Source: Gentiana macrophylla (lineage: Eukaryota > Streptophyta > Magnoliopsida > Gentianales > Gentianaceae). From it: a stretch of DNA of 64,000 bases. The DNA lies in contig CM047810.1 in assembly GCA_026214975.1 (NCBI GenBank), forward strand, positions 92,458,316 to 92,522,315. Reading direction: 5' to 3'. The position numbers and the translations under genes are program-made. Positions 1-10,431 of the stretch are shown here, one piece after another (the first letter of the stretch is position 1; every line of letters begins with the position of its first letter). The notes under the pieces are model-generated. The model searched no databases. It worked only from the letters and a program-made list of their open reading frames with translations, and was not told the origin of the DNA.

Positions 1-1551
1 ATAAGTTTATTAGTCTAAACATGTGACATATCTTTTAAAAACAGTTCGTTTCTTTCTTTCGAAGGACCCCGTTTTGATGGAAAGTTTTTAGGTGCACCTG
101 CCATATGCAGAGTGCAATAATGTGGAATGATATAGACCATCTGTTTCCGAATTGGATTCAAACTGTCTGGTCCAGATTTGTTTAAAGGTCACTTCACCAC
201 ATGTGGATATACCACACAAGAACTTCCCCGTTTTGATTACTTAGGCTAGGGCCTATAAAAACTTAGGGTTGGTACTGCATGTATGAGTTTAAGTTGTATG
301 TATGTTGTTTAAGTTGTATCTATGGGAAAGTTTTTGTGTGGTATATCCACATGCACTGAATTGACAGGTAAACAAATCTGGACCACACAGTTTGAATTCA
401 GTTTAAAAACAAAAAATCGATATCTCGCCACATGGGTGCACCCGCCATAACTTCCCCTATGTATATGTTTAGGGCGGCTGCAGAAATTTTAAGATGCGCA
501 TCATAACTCTGTGGACATTTCAGAACTCTTTTAAATTTGAAGTGATATATTCAGTGTTGGATAATCATTGTGAATCAATACGTTAAAATAGTGGTTCAAT
601 ACATAAAAATTTGCTGATCAATTTTACTTTTTTATCATGTCACTTGTTGACAAACTAGAGGTATTAATAGGAAAAGATGTCAAGTGTTAAAACTTAAAAC
701 TAACTTATCAATGTGTGAGATATAAAACTAACTTATCTAGTGTCAGCTTATTGGAAGATAGTAGGTGTATATATAATCTAATTGGGCTCAAATATGAACT
801 ACTAAGCTTTGAGCTCTGTTAGAGCTTGTTGTTATACGTATACGTAGATGGGTATACGGGCCACACGGTGTGTGTGTGTCTTTTTTCTTTCTTTTTTTGA
901 AAAATGGGATACGGGTGTCGTGGGAATACATGTAAGTAGTAACGATATAGAGACTAAGTTGTACACAATAAACCTGTAACGACCCGTTCTCAAGTTAAGG
1001 GTAAAATGAAAAGAAGAAAAAACCGTTCAGCACGGGTTCAATTCTGTGACAATTGAACATGTCAGCGTTACGTAACAATGATATTATACATGGATAAGCG
1101 GAAAGCATTAATGAATGACTCAGATAACGAAGCAAAAATACATAACAAACTGCAAGCTGGCTAGCTAATTAAGTGAATCATCGGTTGTTAATAGTGGATT
1201 TTGTACCGAGTTTTAAGTAGAGTTAGTGAATCGGTGGTCGGTAGCTTTTGGATCTTTTCTGCAAAGGAATTAGTACCCGGTTTCTCATAGAATCTTATCG
1301 TTTTTTTTTTTTTTTGTGTAGTTATAAGCAAAACAGATATCAGAAAACTTGCACATAATAGATAGCTAAGTCTGCACATTTTGTGTTCAGTTTTCATTTC
1401 ATTATTCTGATTAATCATGAATGTGTACACTGTTGAAGCTCTCAGCAATATCTGATATGGAACTGTCCGCTATCTTCCGGAGTTTTTTCTTGCCTAAACC
1501 AGTTTCACCTGCATACTGAGGCCCGCCAAACAATATTAGATCATATTTCAG
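1..1551. other. intergenic, repeat-derived, no gene seen
   Basis: AT-rich sequence upstream of the TZP-like pseudogene. It holds the inverted repeat at 163-403, two direct copies of a GTGCACNNGCCATA motif (about 91 and 434), and a short stretch at 973-1000 beginning TGTAACGACCCG-like, which resembles the ends of plant LTR elements. No open frame longer than 86 codons is convincing. Confidence 0.6.
163..403. repeat. inverted repeat, MITE-like, about 70-bp arms
   Basis: The arm at 163-233 (core CCAGATTTGTTTA, then CACATGTGGATATACCACAC) is the reverse complement of the arm at 329-403, with a few mismatches and about 95 bp between them. A third, diverged single arm occurs at about 13985-14050 inside intron 2 of the bHLH gene. 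It is therefore a dispersed family and not a local accident. No transposase and no clear target duplication were found. Confidence 0.6.
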
Positions 1552-4500
1552 GCTCGGGTTTTAGAATATTCCTGTAACAAGTTGAGGACACAGGAAGATG
1601 GTTTAGGTGCAGGTGTAAATGCAGGATGGAGAGTGGATTAAGTTTGCTGCATCTGACTCTGTATCTGAACTAGTTTGGTCCCAACATGAAGGGTTGTCTC
1701 TAAAATCTGTTGATTGCAGAAAAAGTGATAAGAAGCCGATAATTCTGTGGAATATTTGGCAAAATACTCCGCCTTTATCACCATCAAGAAGTGTTGGATC
1801 CAGCAATACTGATGACAAACAGATTTCTGAAAGAAACTTCATTATATCCTGTGCAAATTCATATGTAGATAGTAAAGTTGTCCAGAGAGATATTCCGAGC
1901 TATAACAACACTGCGAAGGAGATCATTGGGCCAAGCCATATACCAAGGGCCGGTATGTGTTTTCCTGGATACTGTAGCATACAAACCATATGTATATATG
2001 TAATGCAGTCCCGTGTATGGAAACATCCTGCCTGTGCAAGTTGCGGGAAGGTTTAGGCCGTGTGTATGTATGCATATATGTTTGTGACAGATACATATAG
2101 CCAGTTTTGGAGCAACCGTTTATTGTCATTTTGATTTCACTTTTGGTTTGGAACCTAACAAGGGATCACAAGTTTTCTTGACAGAAAACAGTCCAAAAAT
2201 GAACAGCAACGGTGGAGATTTACCATCACAGAAGGGTCAAATCAATGAAAATGTTGGGGATTTTGATGAGAAAGAAGTGTGCAGTGCAGTGAATTTTGTA
2301 GTAGCTGACGAAACTCAAGGGACAGCAGTTGCAGGTTATGGAGGAAGTGACTCGTTCTTTATATTTTATAAGCAGGAGCCAACTTGTGTATTTGCCATTT
2401 TGGTTTAGTTGACTTGTACTGTATTGACTGCAGAAACACTTGTACAAATTCGCAATCTTTCGCCTTATTTTGACTCTTGTTTTCTGCATTCTACCTGCAG
2501 GCCATTCTGATCAGATAATCTTATTCAAAGGAAAAGAGGAATCCAAATTCGACAAAGCCATGACTGGGACGCTTAATATAGGAACCTCAAGCAATGCTAC
2601 TACGAACATATGCAACAATTCTGATGGAGGCGGGCATAACATACTGAAGAAGCTTCCTGGTGTGAATACACTAGAATTTAAGCAGAAAATGATTACCAAA
2701 TAATATTCTACCAAGTAAAGAGAAAGTCCTGAGAGGCAGCTCCGCTCCAGTTGAAACATCTTCGATAATGAAAAGAGTCGATGGAAAAGTCAAAAGAAAG
2801 CTGTATCTGATGGGAATTTGGAAGGAAGATTCGTTAATGCTCGTGATGAAAGTCAGCAGAGTAAGGAAAGTTGTAACAGTGTGGGATTTCTCTCCAAAGG
2901 CAAGAGAAAGTGTGAATTTCAAGATAATCTAATGGCGGAAAGCAAAAGAATCAAGAAGCAAATACATGGGATTCCTGCTTCAACATCTATGAATAGACAT
3001 GATAGCTCTTTCATGAATTGGATCATAAACGTAGCAAAAGGCGGCTCCTCCTCGAAAGCAAATCAAGAAGGAGCTCGTTCTCTTGAACCTGGTCATTCAA
3101 ATCTTGAACATGGAAGTAGTAGCCTTCAGAACCCGAAGCCACGTAACAAAAGACATAACTCCATGAAGAAAAACATCGGATTTCAAAATGTTTTCAAGTC
3201 TCTGTATACTTCAAGCACGAAGTTTACAGAAGCTGGACCAGCAGCCACCGATGGATCTAAGGAAAGGTGTGGTGATTTGAACAAAGTTTCTGATTCTACA
3301 GCCAATAATCTTGAGGCTAACTTGGAAGAGAATAAAGTAATGTGCGTCTCGAATCAGTGTGAAGGTATAGGGAGTAAGAGTGTTTCTGAGAGTCAGAACC
3401 CCATACCTGCAGGTGAGGTTGTAGAAAACAAAAGCACTTTGGTCAGTAGCTTGTGGATTACGCGGCTTTCAACCCAGATTGTTAGTTCATCAATGAGGTT
3501 GGACCGCAGAAAGATAAGTAATTCTGAAGTACCCAAAAATGCCCCTGTGTCAATAGAAAAGCCTCTGGTGATTCTTCGCTTCAAGAGTTGCAGCTGATAA
3601 CTTCAAAGGATGAAACTTGTAATGCTATTGAAGAGATCTACGGGCATAATCATCAGAATGAAGTGCTTGATGATCAAAACCGTAGTAATACTCAACCTGC
3701 TGAAAATATCAGAAAGCCAGAAGCAACTGCGTTTATGTTTCCTCGAAAGCTGGATGCCCTAAAGCGTCTTGTTCCATCAGGATCAAAAGATCATGGAACT
3801 TGTTTCTTTTGTGGAAAACGCCGAGAAAGCTTCGTCTTTCTCGCATTTAAACGAAGCTGAACAGGAGTGTTCCCAGCGATATGATTACTCGTACAATGGG
3901 GCTGAAGAAGTCGCTAATAACGTCTTACCGTAACAAGTATTAAATGCATTCAAAGCAGTCACTTGGCTGTTTCGTGTCAAATAGGAGGATCGAGTGGAAA
4001 AAGCTTCTCGAGAAGAATGTTTGCCAATGTTCTGGACAAACCATTAAGAAAGACAAGAATGATTGCCTTGTAGAGAAGCCTGACCATTCAAAAGTTTTTC
4101 ATTATCATAGTTCAAAGACTTTTGTTGAAGGTGATTGTGAAGAAAACCCTTTGGCCTATGGAAAGGAACCACTTGCTTCTGGGACTGAGAAACAGCAGAT
4201 GAATATCGACAAGAAAAGTTTGATTTTCCACCAGTTTTTGCCTGTTAAAGTTAATGATCCACAAGTTGTTGATTTGCCAAAAGAAATATTCAATGCTGTG
4301 AGACGGCTTCAGCTATCTCGTGCAGACATGCTCAAGTAAGCAAAATATTCTTAAAACTTTTCATACACTGTAAGAGTAAATGTTTGATTTTGAAACCAGC
4401 TTCTTAAAATGCAAAGAAACCCCATTACTTGTACCTGTTAATGTTTTTGATCATATCTTTTTGATTCAAGATTTTTAATGTAGTAACACTATTATTTCAG

Positions 4501-5197
4501 ATTGATGAATTCCCAGATTTTGCTTTCACATATAGAAGGTTTCTTCTTGCGCTTATGACTCGGTAAATGGGAAGCAGGATTGGGTGGAACAGGCTATCAT
4601 GTTGCCTGCATTACAGGTACACAATAGGCCTTTGCCCTTCTTTTCCATGGACTCTGCATAGAGATTATGCTTCCATACGCCCACCTGCACGCCCTCGATA
4701 TGTATACCCCGGTAGAATCAAGATCATTTTCATGGTACTATCTTAATTGCTTATGGTGCTTTATTTTCTTGTGGTGTAAGTAGGGAAATCAGTAAAAGAT
4801 GGCCAGAATTGTCTGTATGTGGATGTTGGAGGCATCAAATGTCCGGTTGGAAGTCAATACGTGTCCAATAAAGAATTCTCAGAGGTAAGTACACATACAT
4901 AGAGTTACTTTTACTACGCCTTCTTTTACCGGGGTGATTTTGTAACGAGCTTAAATGTGGGCCAGACCATTATTAGATGTGGCATCAAAAGATGAATTCA
5001 ATATCTATCGTTTTTCTATCGAAAGCTAGGTGCTTGATGTTATTACTTATTAGCATCCATTCCATACTAACATCTGTCTTGAAATACAGGAGGAGCTTAA
5101 GACATGGTGGTGCAGAAGTATGAGAAGTGGTGGAATGATTCCTTCAAAAGATGATTTAGAATTGAAATTCAACCAGAGAATCAAGTTGGGTTTTTAG
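1552..5197 (+). pseudogene. TZP: TZP-like zinc-knuckle/PLUS3 protein, degenerate
   Basis: TZP is a plant nuclear protein with tandem CCHC zinc knuckles and a C-terminal PLUS3 domain, acting in light-dependent growth and flowering. Recognisable blocks occur in the family order: GLGAGVNAGWRVD (about 1600-1642), SELVWSQHEGLSLK (about 1652-1695), ESCNSVGFLSKGKRK and DSSFMNWI (2860-3030), a first-knuckle remnant CFFCGKR (3801-3821), DLPKEIFNAVRRLQLSRADML (4273-4332), then PLUS3 exons ending WWCRSMRSGGMIPSKDDLEL and KLGF-stop at 5197. Splice sites still look usable (donor 4335, acceptor 4500; donor about 4617, acceptor 4783; donor 4886, acceptor 5090). The frame is broken repeatedly, near 1645, 2700, 2790, 3590 and 3840-3940. 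An in-frame TGA at 4556-4558 stands where the family has Arg (CGA to TGA). The knuckle lacks its His and last Cys. It looks like a decayed ortholog; sequencing error cannot explain this many lesions. Confidence 0.85.
2337..2392 (-). mobile_element. SINE fragment inside the TZP-like pseudogene
   Basis: The stretch TATGGAGGAAGTGACTCGTT and the following AGC..GAGCCAACTTGTGT match the head of the tRNA-derived SINE at about 47060-47107 in the same orientation. In the pseudogene it interrupts the reading frame between coding-like blocks, probably inside an intron. Only about 55 bp remain. Confidence 0.5.
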
Positions 5198-8100
5198 CCA
5201 TCATCTAAATTCATCACCTTACTTTATTTATCTCTTTCATTTCATAGTTTTCAAAATTTTTTGGTTGAACTTGAACATGGAATTGTAATTAGAAAGTGTG
5301 CCTCAGTATTTCATTACACAAGGATAGTTGAGTTTGTAGTATCAGACATGGTGTATAATGTTATGTCTAGATATTATTATATAGACATATGGTTGTGCCC
5401 ACAGTATACAACTCATTTGTTTAAGCTGCCACTGTATACAGAAATTGTAAACCAACCTGTCTTTCAGACCTTTTTCATTTCAAAAGGCATTTTCTTTTGG
5501 ACCTTTTCTTTGAATTAGTATACATAAGAAAGATATTTTTATGTATAAGATTGTCCTTCAATGCAGCCTTGTTTTACGATTTACGAGGGCATCTAAGGTT
5601 GTTAATGTGTTGAGTAGGGTGAGACTTCTGCTTTGTGACAACTGCCAAGACATCAACATTTAGTTATTGAGTCGAGTCATTGTAACGCCCCCGCTTCCTG
5701 CATACTGAGATCGAGTCTTTATCCGGGAATGGAATATTCAAAGATGCGATTTTTAGAGTAATAAAGATGGCGCAGAAGAAAAGAAGAATGATGAGACTCG
5801 GGGGACAGACCATTAGGGGTCTTTCCAAATACACGACACATCATAATATCGCTATTGTCAAACGTACATTATAAATAACTGAAACAACGACTAAATAAAT
5901 AATAACCCAACATGTCTGAAAATAGAACTATTAAAACTAACTTGGCACACAGGTCTTATTCAAGTGAGTATTTATAGCTTTGGGGACGTAACTCTAGCCG
6001 TCATAATGTCCAACTCAGTATTTCCCAAAAATACCTGAAACGTGGTCTTCACATAATTCGGATGAATTCCACCAGATGTAACAACATTCAGACTCAAAGC
6101 CAATTCAGGCGTGAGCACCACTTCAGACGCGGTCGCCATATTTCAATTGAGAACACCTCTCGTTGAACATATGACTCGGTTGAACTTCCAGCACTTGAAC
6201 ACCTCGGTTGAACATCACTGCGTCGGTGAGTTTTCTAGATTTCGATTTTGACAAATTCAAACACAGAGATCAAGTCACATTTGACTAACAAGTGTAAGTC
6301 TTGAAGTACGATCAATTTTACATTACACAAACCCTCTCAACATACGTGCCTTCATAGTCCATCTCCCATTTATAACTTATTGAGAAAAACTTATTCATTG
6401 ACCATCTTCTGTCACTAGCATCATTGCATTTTGTTTTCTAACTTGAGTATCGGAGGACAATCTCAACAAAACGTCCGATGCCATTTTGTGGGTACTAATA
6501 TGAGCAACATACGCTCAAGCGCAAAAAACCAAACAAATCTCCTCTCACATATACACTCATTGACGATTTTCAACGTTGTAGTTGATCTGTTCGAAAACAT
6601 TAAAGCAAATGAAGAAAATGATACGTGTGGTATCCGTCGTGTATGTGTATGAGGTTCTTAACCGATTATATACACTCCCATTGCGTAACCCTTTTAACTA
6701 ATTGACTATTTATAAATGGGGCCTTTAGTGGCAACATCACATTGAACTTTGGCTGGCCAATTTTAGAGCCATTAATACCACCTCACTTTTAATAACAAAT
6801 TTGTCATTCATATCGTGACACCACATTTAACAAACTATTCAATCCTTATCAGAATCAACTTATGAAAAGTCGACTTTAGAACCAACCTTTCTGATGTAGA
6901 TTTTCAAGTCGCGGAATAGTGGTAAAATAATTCTTTTTTATGGATTCAACAAGTATCATTTTATAGGTGTAATGTCACTTATAGATATGGTGCTTATGTT
7001 ACATAATTATATGGTGTCACTAAATGCCTCATTTATAAATTACTAGGACATTGCACCCAGTGCCATATCTCATTGGTAAAAGAGTATGAATGTTATAGTG
7101 ACAACCTTGCTCTTTGAGTTGATGTGTGATGATTCGATTTCACGATCGACTTCTTTCAACAAAAATGTACAAGCAACTATTGCAAATTAATTGAAATTTG
7201 AAGCGTAAATCTCGATTTACATCATCCACTAAACTCTAAGGCATAATAGTAGACATATTTTGTACAAAGTGACTGTGGCCGCCATCATGTGAGGCCTGAG
7301 AGATTTTATTGTCTTTGCCTCAACCACTGCAGGAGGCCTAAGAGTACATGTTTAGCTAAATGAAAAAAAAGTCCGTGTAGATTCAATCCGATCCAACCTA
7401 ATATGATATGTTAAATTTTTTTTTGATAAAGACCCAAATTTACTTTTACTCCAATCGATAAAGGTCTCAATAAAAAAATTTACTTGGCCAAAAAAAAAAA
7501 TAGACATACAAACAAGTTTTATAAATTTTTTTGTATACGATCTTGAAATAGTAATATGTAAGTATGTTTTGTGTATACGTATGAATTTGATTTTTTTTAA
7601 ATACGCTAGAAAAGACTACTTTTAGAGATGTTTTGGCGCTATCAATAAATTGAATTTTATATTTACGGATGTTAAAAACGCGATAAGTATGTTTTAAAAT
7701 AAAAAAAAAAACAACTTCAACTAAAAGGTCCAATTCGGAGATTTGGCCTTAAGCCCACAAAATACCAGGGCCGGCCTTGAAAGTGACATATATTACAACA
7801 TTTCATTTCTAACATCTTACACAAGATAAAAGTATATAATGTGAAAATGATTGAAAAATGCTCTAAAATATGCCATTTGGTATGACATTTTTATCACCGT
7901 GACATCATAAAATCCCTCCATGATAGCAAGGGCCTTTGGAGTGAAGCGAACATTTTATTTTATTTATTTATTTTTAGATGTTACATGGATATCTAAGTAT
8001 TCAAGAGGGGCCCTACTAGGATATTTAAGGGGATATGAGTCTTAAAGGACATAATATGAAAGATGTCTGCTAAAAAGGACAATAAGAAAATATTTTTGTC

Positions 8101-8390
8101 AAAAAAGATATTTTATCAGTGAAAATGAAAGTGAAAGTAAATTTGAAATTGAATTACGTTAGTTTTCAGCACAAAATCAACGTAATTCACTTACAAATTC
8201 AATTTCATTTTTACTTTCACTGATTAAATATTATTTTTGACAAAAATATTTTCTTATTGTCTTAAAATCATGACATCTTTATAACTGTATCCAAATCGAC
8301 AATTAACTAATATTTAAGTATTCAAGAGGGGGCTTTTAAGCGATCTTGGAACTTACGAGGGACTAAATTAGTTATTCAAAACTTGAGGAC
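5198..8390. other. intergenic region with transposon debris
   Basis: No gene is supported. Around 5683-5830 a block starts TGTAACGCCCCC, like the ends of plant LTR elements, and around 6430-6520 the text resembles a retrotransposon leader. A 20-bp sequence near TAAGTATTCAAGAGG is repeated directly at about 7993 and 8315 on either side of the hairpin MITE at 8059-8280. The rest is AT-rich and featureless to me. Confidence 0.5.
8059..8280. mobile_element. hairpin MITE
   Basis: The left arm (AAAGATGTC at 8059, then GGACAATAAGAAAATATTTT) pairs with the right arm ending AATATTTTCTTATTGTCTT and GACATCTTT at 8280. The arms are almost perfectly complementary over about 90 bp with a short loop around 8165-8185, so a transcript would fold into one long stem. 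There is no coding capacity. It lies about 160 bp upstream of the RPS15 TATA box. Confidence 0.65.
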
Positions 8391-8433
8391 TATTTTGTCA
8401 TAGTGCTCGCCTCCTTAGGCTACCCACTCCACG

Positions 8434-8489
8434 TATATATAGACATCGGTTCTTATCTGTAACCCTCCCTAACTCTGCAGAAACCCTAA
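8434..8489 (+). promoter_or_regulatory. RPS15 core promoter: TATA box and telo-box
   Basis: TATATATA at 8434-8441 lies about 110 bp before the ATG. A perfect AAACCCTAA telo-box is at 8481-8489. Telo-boxes close to the transcription start are a hallmark of plant ribosomal-protein and translation genes, which fits the gene downstream. Confidence 0.7.
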
Positions 8490-8552
8490 TCAGTGAGCTT
8501 TCCGCCTTCGCCCACCGCTGCTGCCGCCGCTGCTTTATTTGTTCCAGTAACC

Positions 8553-10100
8553 ATGGTAACTGCTGAATTCCGAAGTTCACACATTCAATATTATGTTCTT
8601 CTTCACTTCACTCATTAGTTAATGTCGATCATTTTCTTTTTGATGAAAATAGGCCGAGGTGGAGACCGATGTCGCGACCGGGCAGCCTAAGAAAAGAACG
8701 TTCAAGAAGTTCAGTTTCAGGGGAGTGGATCTGGATGCACTTCTCGATATGTCCAGCGATGAGCTCGTCAAACTTTTCACTGCCCGCGCTCGCAGAAGGT
8801 TCATTTATTTATTTGCATTTGTTGCCATTAAAACAAATCGTGCATTTGTTCCTTCCTATTGGGTTTGGTAATTTAGATGCATTCTGTGGTTATTTAAATA
8901 ATGTGTGCGAGCAAAAAGTAGAAGATTGCATCTATTGCTAATCCATATGAATGCACATTTTACTGCATTGCAATGCTACATTCCAAATTTGTCATATTGA
9001 CAAAAATTGTGTTAGTTGATCGTATTGTAAGGTTCAGTGGAAAATGTTTTGGCTTTTGTATGAAATGTTGTTTCTGATTTTTAGTCTTTTCTGCTTGTTA
9101 ATTTCTGATGACTTAGATTTCACTTCTGACGTTTATACAATGAATGTGGCTTCAGGTTCCAGAGGGGTTTGAAGAGGAAGCCCATGGCTCTGATCAAGAA
9201 GCTGAGGAAAGCTGTATGTTTATTGATCCTTGTCTCTTTTGGTTTGCATGATGTCCTTACATCGTCTGTTTTTGTATCTATGTTTTTGGATGCCATTATG
9301 GATGATGTTGTTGTGCATTTCATTTTAAACTCTTTTTTTTTCTCATGCTAATTAACGTATTGTTTCCTAAAACAAAATTAATCTTGCTAACCTGGAGGTT
9401 TTTTAAGCCTTTGAGTTCTGAATACTTTAGTTCCAATTCAAGTTTCTGATTTGTTGAAAATCTGTTTTATTAACTTTTTTTTGGCCTAAATAAGAAATTG
9501 TGACTTTAGATAGTTGCTTGCAGTTATAGTCCAGAGAGTTCCACTATGTCCTGAAAAATGGCACCTCGTTATAGCTAGATTTAGTTGTTGAAGATGTAAA
9601 TTGGAGATTATATCATATTATTAACCGATAAGAATGGATTTTTGATGCCTAGTGAAGTGATCTCATGCTATGAGATTGCCTATCAAAGTTATTTCTCATG
9701 ATTCACCATGGTTAGAGTTGAGGTTTCTGCAGATTGTGCTCTTGACCATATATGTTTTTTTTTCTTTCTGATTTGAGATTTCGGATAATCTAGAAGTTTG
9801 CATTAGATATATGAAAAGCCAAAATGAGATGCTTATATAATCTTTTTGCAGAAACGCGAGGCCCCTCCTGGTGAGAAGCCAAATCCCGTCAGGACTCATT
9901 TGAGGGATATGATCATTGTACCTGAGATGATTGGAAGCGTGATTGGTGTTTACAATGGGAAATCATTCAACACGATCGAGATCAAACCCGAGATGATTGG
10001 TCACTATCTTGCTGAATTTTCAATTTCCTACAAGCCAGTTAAGCATGGTAGGCCTGGTATTGGTGCTACCCATTCTTCAAGGTTCATTCCTCTAAAGTGA
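8553..10100 (+). CDS. RPS15: 40S ribosomal protein S15 (uS19), cytosolic
   Basis: Structural protein of the small cytosolic ribosomal subunit head. Four exons: 8553-8555 (the ATG alone), 8653-8798, 9156-9213 and 9852-10100, all with GT-AG introns. Together they give a 151-residue protein, close to the usual plant length of about 152. Visible landmarks are an N-terminal [20 protein letters not shown], then [20 protein letters not shown] across two splice joins, the conserved [20 protein letters not shown] block, and the C-terminal [18 protein letters not shown]. No lesions are seen. The start codon sits at the edge of intron 1, so only the spliced mRNA carries the full N-terminus. A possible AATAAA signal is at 10344-10349. 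The gene is convergent with the bHLH gene, whose stop lies 332 bp downstream. Confidence 0.96.
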
Positions 10101-10431
10101 AGGATGATTCTGCTGCTAGGTGATTATCAGAATTTTGTTCTTTTTGAATGTCCTTTTTGTATTCTTATCGATCAATCCTACTTTTAACTGGAGTTTCAGT
10201 TTTTAACTTGGATGTGAAACAATGTTTGTTTTTTTCGTACTGCTTTTTTATGATGAAGATGAGTGTTCTTTCATTTAAGCTGTGCTTGTGTTTAACATCT
10301 ATGTTTGAACCTTTCGTGATCTCCCTTGTCGTTTATTTATCAAAATAAATACAGCGATACAAATCCGGATGTGGGGCATGTCTCGTCATATAGAGGAAAA
10401 ACTATATAACGGGATGCTCTGTATTTTATAA

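Noticed and set aside
7055..7145. tRNA-like block with CTCATTGGTAAAAGAG and TTCGATTTC
   Set aside because: Box spacing and flanks are too poor to call a SINE.
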